Assembly: GCA_040394635.1 (NCBI GenBank)
Contig: JBEBRW010000011.1
Location: 1 to 64,000 of the forward strand
DNA length: 64,000 nt
Reading direction: 5' to 3'
Origin: UBA5239 sp040394635
GTDB lineage: Bacteria > Verrucomicrobiota > Lentisphaeria > Victivallales > Victivallaceae
Shown here in pieces: positions 9,074-15,719 of the stretch. Position numbers and translations under genes: made by a program. Under the pieces are notes generated by a model that worked only from the letters and a program-made list of their open reading frames with translations, made no database searches and was not told the origin of the DNA. How positions within the stretch are numbered: the first letter of the stretch is position 1; the number at the start of each line of letters is the position of its first letter.

Positions 9074-9101
9074 TTGAAAATAAGCAGAGTTATGCTATTT
9101 T
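9074..9101 (+). promoter_or_regulatory. Candidate sigma-70 promoter for the rodA pair
   Basis: TTGAAA at 9074-9079 and TATTTT at 9096-9101 are separated by 16 bp. The predicted transcript would begin near 9108, only a few bases before the ATG at 9111, which also lacks a clear ribosome-binding site. A leaderless or very short-leader mRNA is therefore possible. Prediction is from sequence only. Confidence 0.4.
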
Positions 9102-9110
9102 TCCTGCATT

Positions 9111-9770
9111 ATGAAAACATTCCGATTCCGACTTTTAACCTTACTCGTTGTTTTGCTGGCCTGGGGCGGCATGACGGCCGGCGCGCTGTTGTATTACTCG
9201 GTGATCAAGCGCGACAAATACCTTGCACTCGGCAATGACAAAGCCTTGCGGCTGGGCAAGCTGCAGGCGCCTCGCGGCCGGATTCTGGACCGCAACGGCG
9301 TGGTGCTGGCTTGGAGCGAGAAATATTTCGACCTCTTCCTGGTCAATCCTTCGACCGACAATATCGAGCAGGAAATGATGATGAAAGAGGTTCGGATGGC
9401 GGTTCCCGACTGCGAGCCCGAAGTGATCGATGAGACGACCTGGCTGCTGAAGGCGAACCTGAGCCCGTTTCAGCTGCTCGGGCTGGAACAGCTGCTGCGG
9501 GGTTACCCGGAGCTGCAGGTGGTGCCGCGCGAGGAGCGGCTGGTGGTCGATTATCCGGAGGTCCGCAAAATCATCGGGCAGGTGGGACAGAGCGGCGCCG
9601 AGAAAGAATACAACGTGGAACTGACCGGCGTGCCGGGCGAATACGAAGTCATGCTGGACCGGCGGCGCAACTGGATCGCCGGGACGTGGAAACTGGTCGT
9701 ACCGGCGATTCCCGGTGAAGATGTGAAACTCGATTTCGCGCTCAGCGAATTACTGGAGGCGGGACATTGA
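9111..9770 (+). CDS. PBP2-like dimerisation (pedestal) domain protein lacking a transpeptidase domain
   Basis: This 219-residue inner-membrane protein has one transmembrane helix (about residues 5-28), then the hallmark of class B penicillin-binding proteins, PRGRILDRNGVVLAW near 50-65. The pedestal continues through YPEVRKIIGQVG and a G-x-x-E-Y-N/LTGVPGEYEVMLD stretch to IPGEDVKLDFALSELLEAGH. In normal PBP2 this last stretch is the junction where the transpeptidase domain begins (G-D-x-x-L-T-I-D). Here a TGA stops the protein at that boundary. The serine motifs SxxK, SxN and KTG are absent. The stop overlaps the start of the RodA/FtsW-like gene (TTGA). In E. coli and Thermus the PBP2 pedestal activates RodA, so I infer an activator without its own crosslinking activity. 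Confidence 0.75.
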   Translation: MKTFRFRLLTLLVVLLAWGGMTAGALLYYSVIKRDKYLALGNDKALRLGKLQAPRGRILDRNGVVLAWSEKYFDLFLVNPSTDNIEQEMMMKEVRMAVPDCEPEVIDETTWLLKANLSPFQLLGLEQLLRGYPELQVVPREERLVVDYPEVRKIIGQVGQSGAEKEYNVELTGVPGEYEVMLDRRRNWIAGTWKLVVPAIPGEDVKLDFALSELLEAGH

Positions 9771-10849
9771 AAACGGTAATCCATTTCAACTGGTCGCTGA
9801 TTATCGCGGGGCTGCTGTTCCTGCTCGGTTTGTGGGGATGCCTGGCGATTTACAACGCCACGCTGCTGAATGCCTCGCCGTTTTATTTCGTCGGACGGCA
9901 GTTCCTGTGGCTGCTGGTCGGGCTGGGACTGCTGGTAGGCTGCGCCAAAATCCCGTTCCGGTTTTACCGCGAAAACGCCCGGTTCATCGTGCCGCTGATT
10001 TTTCTCTTTCTGCTGCTGGTTTTTCCGCTGGGCATCAAGATCAACGGCATGCGCGGATGGTATTCGTTCGGGCATTTCATGGTGCAGCCGTCGGAACTGG
10101 CCAAACCGTTTTTCCTGTTGACGCTCTGCTTCTGGGGGACGATGTTTCCGGTCGGGATCAAGCGCTTCGGGGCCATGCTGGGGCTTACGCTGGTGTGGCT
10201 GATTCCGATCCTGCTGCAGCCGGATTTCGGCACGGCGACGGTGTACCTGGCGGGATTTGTGATTGTTTATTGGCTGAGCGACGGTTCGCCCTGGCCGCTG
10301 GCACTGTTGCCCGCGGGCTTCATACCGGCGGCAATTTATGTGCTGATGACCAAACCCTACGTGCTGAAGCGTTTCGAGGGATTTCTCGACCCGCTGGCGG
10401 ACCCCGGCGGCAGCGGCTGGCACGTGCTGCAGTTCCAGTATACGCTGGCGCGCGGCGGAGTCACGGGGATGAGCTGGGGCAAGGCGATCTGGGCGAATTG
10501 TTATCTGCCGCTTTCGCACAGTGATTCGGTGTTTGCGTCAATCGCGGAATCGCTGGGGGTAGCCGGGGCGCTGCCGGTGATTTGCATTTTCGGGCTGCTG
10601 GTGTTTGCGTTTGTCAAACTGTCGCTGCTGACGGAGAATAACGAGCGGCGGCTGTATGTGGCGGCCTTCGGCTGTCTGGTGGCGGTGCAGGCTCTGCTGC
10701 ATATCAGCGTCAATGTCACAATCGTACCGCCGACCGGGCTGACGCTGCCGGTATTGAGCTACGGGGGGAGTTCGCTGCTGGCGACGATGATCGGCGCGGG
10801 CATCGCACTCAGCGCGGCCCGGCCGGAAAAGAATACGCCGGAGAATTAA
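9767..10849 (+). CDS. RodA/FtsW-type peptidoglycan glycosyltransferase
   Basis: This SEDS-family membrane enzyme polymerises lipid II into glycan strands. It has 360 residues with about ten hydrophobic segments. Family motifs are GWYSFGHFMVQPSELAKP near residues 88-105, LQPDFGTATV near 150 and HSDSVFASIAESLG near 250, with PPTGLTLPVLSYGGSSLLAT near the C-terminus. The start is a TTG that overlaps the TGA of the pedestal protein, so translation is coupled. Pairing with a PBP2-like protein argues for the elongasome (RodA) rather than division. The 3' end overlaps the convergent HPr gene by 3 bp. Confidence 0.9.
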   Translation: MKTVIHFNWSLIIAGLLFLLGLWGCLAIYNATLLNASPFYFVGRQFLWLLVGLGLLVGCAKIPFRFYRENARFIVPLIFLFLLLVFPLGIKINGMRGWYSFGHFMVQPSELAKPFFLLTLCFWGTMFPVGIKRFGAMLGLTLVWLIPILLQPDFGTATVYLAGFVIVYWLSDGSPWPLALLPAGFIPAAIYVLMTKPYVLKRFEGFLDPLADPGGSGWHVLQFQYTLARGGVTGMSWGKAIWANCYLPLSHSDSVFASIAESLGVAGALPVICIFGLLVFAFVKLSLLTENNERRLYVAAFGCLVAVQALLHISVNVTIVPPTGLTLPVLSYGGSSLLATMIGAGIALSAARPEKNTPEN

Positions 10850-11127
10850 GCTCTCGGCGGGAAGTCGAATTCGGTGGCGAACAGGTCGGCGATGGCATCC
10901 GCGGCCTGCTGTTCATTGGCGCCGGAAACTTTGACCGTAACGCGGTCACCCTTGTGCAATCCCATGGCGATCAGGCTCAGGATACTGTTCAGCTCGGTCT
11001 CGGCGCGGCCGGGAGCGGAGATATGAAACGCATGACCGGGAAATTCCTGGATCTTATTGAGAATTACACTGGACGGACGGCAATGGATGCCTGCCGTATT
11101 TTTGATTTGTACTGTTTTTTCTACCAT
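10846..11127 (-). CDS. HPr-family phosphocarrier protein
   Basis: This is a small cytoplasmic PTS protein. With the ATG at 11127 the protein has 93 residues and the phosphorylated histidine falls exactly at position 15 (NTAGIHCRPSS), as in canonical HPr. The second motif, LNSILSLIAMG around 46-55, corresponds to the regulatory serine region. Upstream in-frame starts exist (to 11166), but only the chosen ATG has a well-spaced GAAGGAAG site. No Enzyme I, IIA or HPr kinase is present here, so it may act in regulation or with PTS parts elsewhere. Its stop overlaps that of the convergent RodA-like gene. Confidence 0.9.
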   Translation of the reverse strand: MVEKTVQIKNTAGIHCRPSSVILNKIQEFPGHAFHISAPGRAETELNSILSLIAMGLHKGDRVTVKVSGANEQQAADAIADLFATEFDFPPRA

Positions 11128-11224
11128 ATTTATCATCTTCCTTCGTTTAAAAGTAAATATAAACATTGATTTTTTTTTGTCAACGTGTAATTTGTACTAA
11201 AATCACAATAATATAGACTGACTA

Positions 11225-13189
11225 ATGAAAAAGATCAAGAGACATGTCTGGTTAACTGGGGGAGTTCTTGTATTCGCCCTGTTATTCAGGCTGCTTTATT
11301 TGTGGCAATTCAGCACTTCGCCGGTGTTTTCGCATCCGGCCGGGGCCGATGTGGGGGAGTACGACCGTTGGGCGTGCGAGATCGTCAGCGGTCAATGGCT
11401 GTGGAACAAGGTTCATATCCACGCGCCGCTGTACCCGTATTTCCTGGCGCTGCTTTACAAAATAACCGGGTTCAATTTTTTCTGGGTCCGGTTTCTGCAG
11501 CTGCTGGTCGGATTGGCGGGGGCGGTGCCGGTGTACCTGGCGCTGTGCCGGGGCAAATGGCGGCGGCCGAACCTGACCGCGATGGTATTTGCCGGTATCG
11601 TGGCCGTGTACCCACCGCTGATTTATTATCAGGCGGAACTGGTCAGCGAGGTGCTGCTGCTGCCGCTGTTGGGACTGAGCTGGTACTTCCTGCGGCGCAA
11701 GAATTATCCGGGGGCGGGCGTGGCCGCCGGGCTGGCGGCGATCACCCATCCGGGAAGCCTGATCTTTATCGCCGGGGAGATCGTGATTTTGAGCGTCTGG
11801 CCGTGGCGCAAGTACCGGCTGCGCCCGGCGCTGATGTTTGTGCTGGGGACGCTGATTTGCATAGGGCCGGTCGTCGGGTACAACTCCTGGCTGGAGGGGC
11901 GCTTCGTCCCGATTCAGAAACACGGCGGGCTGAATTTATTCATCGGCAACAATGTCAATGCCGACGGCACCTGCAACGTCCGCCCCGGCGCGGACTGGGC
12001 CGAGCTGCAGAACTGGGCCGGGCAGAAAGCGGAAGAAGCCGGAACCACCACCGACCGGGTATTGCTCGGCGAATCCCTCCGCTTCATCGGCGAGCATCCG
12101 TTCACGTTTGTGCGCCTGAGCCTGCGCAAGGCCGTGCTGGTCTGGAACTGGCGGGAGCTGATTTCCGGGGCCGACCCCGCGCCGCTGCGGTACTACACGC
12201 CGGTGCAGAAATATACCTTCTGGTCATTTCTGGTGGTGGGGATTCTGGCGCTGACCGGACTTTTCAGCATGGTGCTGACGCGTTGGCGCAAGTTGATGGG
12301 GTACCGGCATTTGCTGTGGTGGCTGCTCAGCTTCTGGGGGCTTCAGGTGATTACCGTGACCAGCGGCCGCTACCGGGTGGCGATGCTGTATCCGGTTTTC
12401 ATTTTCGCCGCATTTCTGGTCAATGAATTCATCCGCAAAAACCGTTTCCGGCCCTTCTGGCTGACGCTGGCGGTGCTGGCGGCCTCGGCCATCGTTATTT
12501 TGCCGAAAGCGCCGTTCCATGCCGTCCGTGAGGAGCGGGAAGCCGCCTGGCTCCTGGGGCAGGGGTATTATGCCGCCGGCGATTACCAAAGCGCCGCGGA
12601 AACCGTCCGGCGCAGCCTCGAGGATGACGACCGCCAGGCCGCCCGCAACAATAACTTCCTGGGCACCATTTACATGCATATGGACCCCGGGCAGGCTGAG
12701 CCGTTGTTCAAGCGCGCCATCGCCGCCGAGCCGGACCGGGGCGAGGGGTATATGAACATGGCGATCCTGAAAAGCCGCAAACGCGAGTATACCGAAGCCG
12801 AGGATTATTTCAAACTGGCGGATGCCGCTTTCATGGAAAACAAGGACGAGCTGTATTACAATCGGGGCTATTTTTACGAATCAGTCGGGCACCTGGACGC
12901 CGCGCTGCAGGATTATCTGGCCGCGCTGGCGGTGAACTCCGGCAACCGCCGGGCACTGAATGCCGCCGGGGTGGTATGCTTCAAGAAACAGGATATGGAG
13001 TCCGCCGAGCAATACTTCAAGCGGGCGCTGGCGCTGGATTCGGGCAATACCGGAATCATGCTGAACCTGGGCGCGATTGCCGCCACCACCGGCAATATGG
13101 AGCTGGCCCGTCAATGGGGCGAGCGGGCCCGGAGAATCAAGCCGGACGACGAACGGGTCAAAATCTTTCTGCAAATGTTGAACCGGTAA
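11225..13189 (+). CDS. GT39/PMT-like membrane glycosyltransferase with C-terminal TPR repeats
   Basis: This 654-residue protein starts with about ten transmembrane helices (to roughly residue 430). An early acidic segment, HPAGADVGEYDRWA, is like the catalytic Asp-Glu region of GT-C enzymes that use polyprenyl-phosphate sugars. The rest is a soluble array of about five to six tetratricopeptide repeats (residues 435-654), with typical spacing such as YYAAGDYQSAAETVRRSL, YNRGYFYESVGHLDAAL and AEQYFKRALALD. The enzyme would glycosylate a lipid or protein on the outer face of the inner membrane, with the TPR part as a scaffold. No operon partner overlaps it. The substrate is unknown. Confidence 0.75.
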   Translation: MKKIKRHVWLTGGVLVFALLFRLLYLWQFSTSPVFSHPAGADVGEYDRWACEIVSGQWLWNKVHIHAPLYPYFLALLYKITGFNFFWVRFLQLLVGLAGAVPVYLALCRGKWRRPNLTAMVFAGIVAVYPPLIYYQAELVSEVLLLPLLGLSWYFLRRKNYPGAGVAAGLAAITHPGSLIFIAGEIVILSVWPWRKYRLRPALMFVLGTLICIGPVVGYNSWLEGRFVPIQKHGGLNLFIGNNVNADGTCNVRPGADWAELQNWAGQKAEEAGTTTDRVLLGESLRFIGEHPFTFVRLSLRKAVLVWNWRELISGADPAPLRYYTPVQKYTFWSFLVVGILALTGLFSMVLTRWRKLMGYRHLLWWLLSFWGLQVITVTSGRYRVAMLYPVFIFAAFLVNEFIRKNRFRPFWLTLAVLAASAIVILPKAPFHAVREEREAAWLLGQGYYAAGDYQSAAETVRRSLEDDDRQAARNNNFLGTIYMHMDPGQAEPLFKRAIAAEPDRGEGYMNMAILKSRKREYTEAEDYFKLADAAFMENKDELYYNRGYFYESVGHLDAALQDYLAALAVNSGNRRALNAAGVVCFKKQDMESAEQYFKRALALDSGNTGIMLNLGAIAATTGNMELARQWGERARRIKPDDERVKIFLQMLNR

Positions 13190-13249
13190 GGAATTGAAAA
13201 ACGCCAAACCGAGGCTATATTTCGGTTTACATATTTATCAGGATGAATC

Positions 13250-13588
13250 ATGGCCGACTGGATTGAAATCAATAAGGACCCCAGGCACGTGGCCCGCGAG
13301 CGCGAAAAAGCCCGCGAGTTGCGCAAGAGCCCGTGGTGGAAGGAGCAACTCGCCAAGGGAATCTGTCATTATTGCGGCCAGAAATATCCGGCGGAAGAGC
13401 TGACCATGGACCACCTCCTGCCGGTCGTCCGCGGCGGCCGCAGCAACAAAGGCAACGTCGTCGTCTGCTGCAAACAGTGCAACAACGACAAAAAATACCT
13501 GACCCCGGCGGAAATCATCCTCCGCCAGCTTGAAGAAGACAACAGCAACAATAATAACATAATAGAAAAGGATCAAAACAATGGCTAA
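13250..13588 (+). CDS. HNH endonuclease domain protein
   Basis: This 112-residue protein carries a compact HNH nuclease fold. A first zinc knuckle, CHYCGQKYP, is followed by the catalytic-type MDHLLPVVRGG, then NKGNVVVCCKQCNNDK, where the Asn and the second cysteine pair sit. The N-terminal 35 residues are charged. The sequence is typical of short chromosomal HNH proteins of uncertain role, often linked to DNA repair or defence. AGGATGAATC precedes the ATG. The stop overlaps the hisG start by 8 bp, so the nuclease and a histidine gene share an mRNA, and no other mobile or defence gene adjoins. Confidence 0.8.
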   Translation: MADWIEINKDPRHVAREREKARELRKSPWWKEQLAKGICHYCGQKYPAEELTMDHLLPVVRGGRSNKGNVVVCCKQCNNDKKYLTPAEIILRQLEEDNSNNNNIIEKDQNNG

Positions 13589-14453
13589 AATCACGCTCGG
13601 CATCCCGAAGGGGAGCCTGGAACAGACCACCGTCGACATGTTCGCCAAGGCCGGTTACACCATCAACATCAGCTCGCGCTCGTACTTTCCGACGATTGAC
13701 GACGACGAAATCGAATGTATGCTGATCCGCGCCCAGGAAATGTCGCGTTACGTGGAAAAAGGCATCCTCGACTGCGGCCTGACCGGCCACGACTGGATCG
13801 AAGAAAACGGTTCCGACGTCACCGAAATTTGCGAACTGGTCTACGGCAAAACCGGCCGCAAACCGCTGCGCTGGGTGCTGGCCGTGCCGAATGATTCCGG
13901 CATCGTCAAGCCCGCCGACCTCGAAGGCAAGCTGATCGCCACGGAAGCGGTCGGCATGACGAAGCGTTACCTGGCCAAACACGGCGTCACCGCCCAGGTG
14001 GAATTCAGCTGGGGCGCCACCGAAGTCAAGCCGCCGCGCCTGGCCGACGCGATCGTGGAAATCACCGAAACAGGGTCGTCCCTCAAGGCCAATAACCTGA
14101 AAATCATCGACACTCTCTGCGAAAGCACCACCCGCTTCATCGCTAACAAAGAGTCCGTCAAAGACGAGTTCAAGAAAAACAAAATCGAGCAGCTCTCCAT
14201 GCTGTTGAAAGCCGTCCTGGCCGCCGAACACAAGGCCGCCCTGATGCTGAACGTGAAGGAAGAAAACCTGAAGGCCGTGCTGGGATTGCTGCCGGCGCTC
14301 GAGCGCCCCACGATTTCCAACCTCTCGGAAGACGCCTGGTTCGCCGTCAACACCGTTGTCGACCGCGACAGTGTGCGCGACCTGATTCCGAAACTGCGCT
14401 CCGCCGGTGCCCACGGCATCGTCGAGTACCCCCTCAATAAAATCGTCTATTAA
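13581..14453 (+). CDS. hisG: ATP phosphoribosyltransferase, long form
   Basis: This enzyme catalyses the first step of histidine synthesis, joining ATP and PRPP. At 290 residues it is the long (HisG-L) form with a C-terminal ACT-like regulatory domain (about 215-290), so it should be hexameric and histidine-inhibited without HisZ. Motifs include GIPKGSLEQTT at the N-terminus, GLTGHDWIEENG near 70 and the phosphate-binding ETGSSLKANNLKII around 168-181. It is translationally coupled to the upstream HNH gene and followed by a terminator. The other his genes are not nearby. Confidence 0.95.
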   Translation: MAKITLGIPKGSLEQTTVDMFAKAGYTINISSRSYFPTIDDDEIECMLIRAQEMSRYVEKGILDCGLTGHDWIEENGSDVTEICELVYGKTGRKPLRWVLAVPNDSGIVKPADLEGKLIATEAVGMTKRYLAKHGVTAQVEFSWGATEVKPPRLADAIVEITETGSSLKANNLKIIDTLCESTTRFIANKESVKDEFKKNKIEQLSMLLKAVLAAEHKAALMLNVKEENLKAVLGLLPALERPTISNLSEDAWFAVNTVVDRDSVRDLIPKLRSAGAHGIVEYPLNKIVY

Positions 14454-14471
14454 ACAACTGTATAAAATTGG

Positions 14472-14513
14472 CGCAGCCTTTTGAGCTTAAGTCTCAATCG
14501 GCTGCGTTATTTT
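14472..14513 (+). terminator. Intrinsic terminator of hisG
   Basis: CGCAGCC (14472-14478) pairs with GGCTGCG (14500-14506). An inner TTGAG/CTCAA stem extends the hairpin, and it is followed by TTATTTTG. Confidence 0.8.
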
Positions 14514-14587
14514 GTCACAATTTTGTCCCATCTCGCCGAATCGATACAAAAATATCTTTCTGCTGGTTCCTGCACGGATTCAAAAAG

Positions 14588-14604
14588 TTGGCACGGCACT
14601 TGCT
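14588..14604 (+). promoter_or_regulatory. Sigma-54 (-24/-12) promoter of the hsp20 pair
   Basis: TTGGCACGGCACTTGCT matches the sigma-54 consensus TGGCACG-N4-TTGCW at every defined position. The GG (14590-14591) and GC (14602-14603) are separated by exactly 10 bp. Transcription would start near 14615, about 50 bp before the ATG. Two close copies of ATTTTGTC-C lie at about 14508-14530 and could belong to an activator site, which is only a guess. Confidence 0.8.
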
Positions 14605-14663
14605 TTATATATGCCGACAACATAATTAAGCAAAAGGGCAGAACCCTGTAAGGAGGTATGATT

Positions 14664-15113
14664 ATGTTAATGAGATTGTATGACAACTTCAACTCGATGG
14701 TCCCGTTCAAGCCGGCCGACCTGAACCGCCACCTGTCAAACATGCTTGATTCTTTCCAGGAAGGCGTAAACCGTTACCTGACCGGTTTTCCCCGGATGAA
14801 CGTGGAAAACAATGAACAGGAACTGGTGGTCAAGATCGCGATGCCGGGCATGAAGGCGGATGAGATTCACGTGGAGGTCGTCAGCGATTTCCTGACCGTA
14901 AAGGCCAATCGCGAACGCGCCGAAGATCCGGATACTGATAACCGGCTCTATTCCGAAAGGCGCTTCACCCGCTACGAGGAAAAATACAAACTCCCGTGCA
15001 AGGTGAAAGGCGGCGAAGTCGCGGCCAAATACGTGAACGGCGTGCTGGAAATCACCATGCCGAAGGATGAAATCGAAAAACCGGTCACGGTCAAAGTTGG
15101 TAAGGAGGATTGA
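14664..15113 (+). CDS. Small heat-shock protein, Hsp20/alpha-crystallin family (copy 1)
   Basis: This ATP-independent holdase of 149 residues binds unfolding proteins until ClpB or DnaK can rescue them. The alpha-crystallin domain runs from about residue 45 to 138. It holds IAMPGMKADEIHVEV, a Arg-rich central strand (RRFTRYEEKYKLP), the signature YVNGVLEITMPK and a short IEKPVTV tail with the I-x-V-like motif. An earlier ATG at 14658 is only 1 bp from AGGAGG, whereas the ATG at 14664 has 7 bp spacing and is preferred. It is followed 3 bp later by a second Hsp20 gene. Confidence 0.9.
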   Translation: MLMRLYDNFNSMVPFKPADLNRHLSNMLDSFQEGVNRYLTGFPRMNVENNEQELVVKIAMPGMKADEIHVEVVSDFLTVKANRERAEDPDTDNRLYSERRFTRYEEKYKLPCKVKGGEVAAKYVNGVLEITMPKDEIEKPVTVKVGKED

Positions 15114-15116
15114 ACT

Positions 15117-15476
15117 ATGAGTGATGAAGTCGTAAAAGCGGAAGTCGCAGAGGAAAAAGTCCCGGTCGAATATGTGGATTATCTGCCGCCGGTGGATATA
15201 TACGAAACAGACGGCGCCATGAAGGTGCTGATGGATATGCCGGGCGTCTGCGACAAAAACGTGTCGGTGGATGTGGAAGAACAGATCATGACAGTCGTTG
15301 GCGACAGCGACATGAAGGACGAAGGCAAAGCGGTTCGTTTCCGCCGCCGGTTCTCCATCTCTAAGGAAATTGACGCAACCAAAATCAAAGCGAAGATAAA
15401 GGACGGGGTTTTAGAAGTGATTCTGCCCAAAGCGGAATCGGCCAAGGTTCACAAAATCAGAGTCTCAACCGAATAA
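15117..15476 (+). CDS. Small heat-shock protein, Hsp20/alpha-crystallin family (copy 2)
   Basis: This protein of 119 residues has a short acidic N-terminus (VKAEVAEEKVPVEYVDYLPP) and a complete alpha-crystallin domain: LMDMPGVCDKNVSVDVEEQ, then RRRFSISKEID and IKDGVLEVILPK. It is distinct from copy 1, with a shorter N-terminal arm, so the two probably form mixed oligomers, as IbpA and IbpB do. AAGGAGG precedes the ATG, which lies 3 bp after the copy-1 stop. The pair shares the sigma-54 promoter at 14588 and the terminator at 15522. Confidence 0.9.
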   Translation: MSDEVVKAEVAEEKVPVEYVDYLPPVDIYETDGAMKVLMDMPGVCDKNVSVDVEEQIMTVVGDSDMKDEGKAVRFRRRFSISKEIDATKIKAKIKDGVLEVILPKAESAKVHKIRVSTE

Positions 15477-15521
15477 ATTTAACCCCACTCCCTCCTAATC
15501 CGCTCTATCCCCTGGAGCGGT

Positions 15522-15562
15522 CCCCTCGGCGGCTACCCCTCCGCCGGGGGTTTTTCTTTTTA
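15522..15562 (+). terminator. Strong intrinsic terminator after the hsp20 pair
   Basis: CCCCTCGGCGG (15522-15532) pairs with CCGCCGGGGG (15541-15550) across an 8-nt loop, followed directly by TTTTTCTTTTT. Confidence 0.9.
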
Positions 15563-15660
15563 ATTGGAGAATTGGCCGGCGCTATGCGCCTGAATTGGTC
15601 GCTGCCTCCGGCCGCTGAATGATGGGAAATTTTGTGCAGGTCCGTAGCTGTCCGTGTAGA

Positions 15661-15677
15661 TTGGCATGGTATTTGCT
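15661..15677 (+). promoter_or_regulatory. Sigma-54 (-24/-12) promoter of clpB
   Basis: TTGGCATGGTATTTGCT has GG at 15663-15664 and GC at 15675-15676, exactly 10 bp apart, in the TGGCA-N6-TTTGC context expected for sigma-54. Transcription would start near 15688, about 32 bp before the ATG. The AGGAGG ribosome-binding site lies within this leader. Confidence 0.75.
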
Positions 15678-15719
15678 TCAATCAATTTATATATTTTTTG
15701 TTATTAGGAGGTAGTATTT

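Noticed and set aside
14454..15719. CIRCE (HrcA) or sigma-32 heat-shock signals before hsp20 and clpB
   Set aside because: No TTAGCACTC-N9-GAGTGCTAA inverted repeat or sigma-32 type box could be seen; the sigma-54 boxes explain the regions better.
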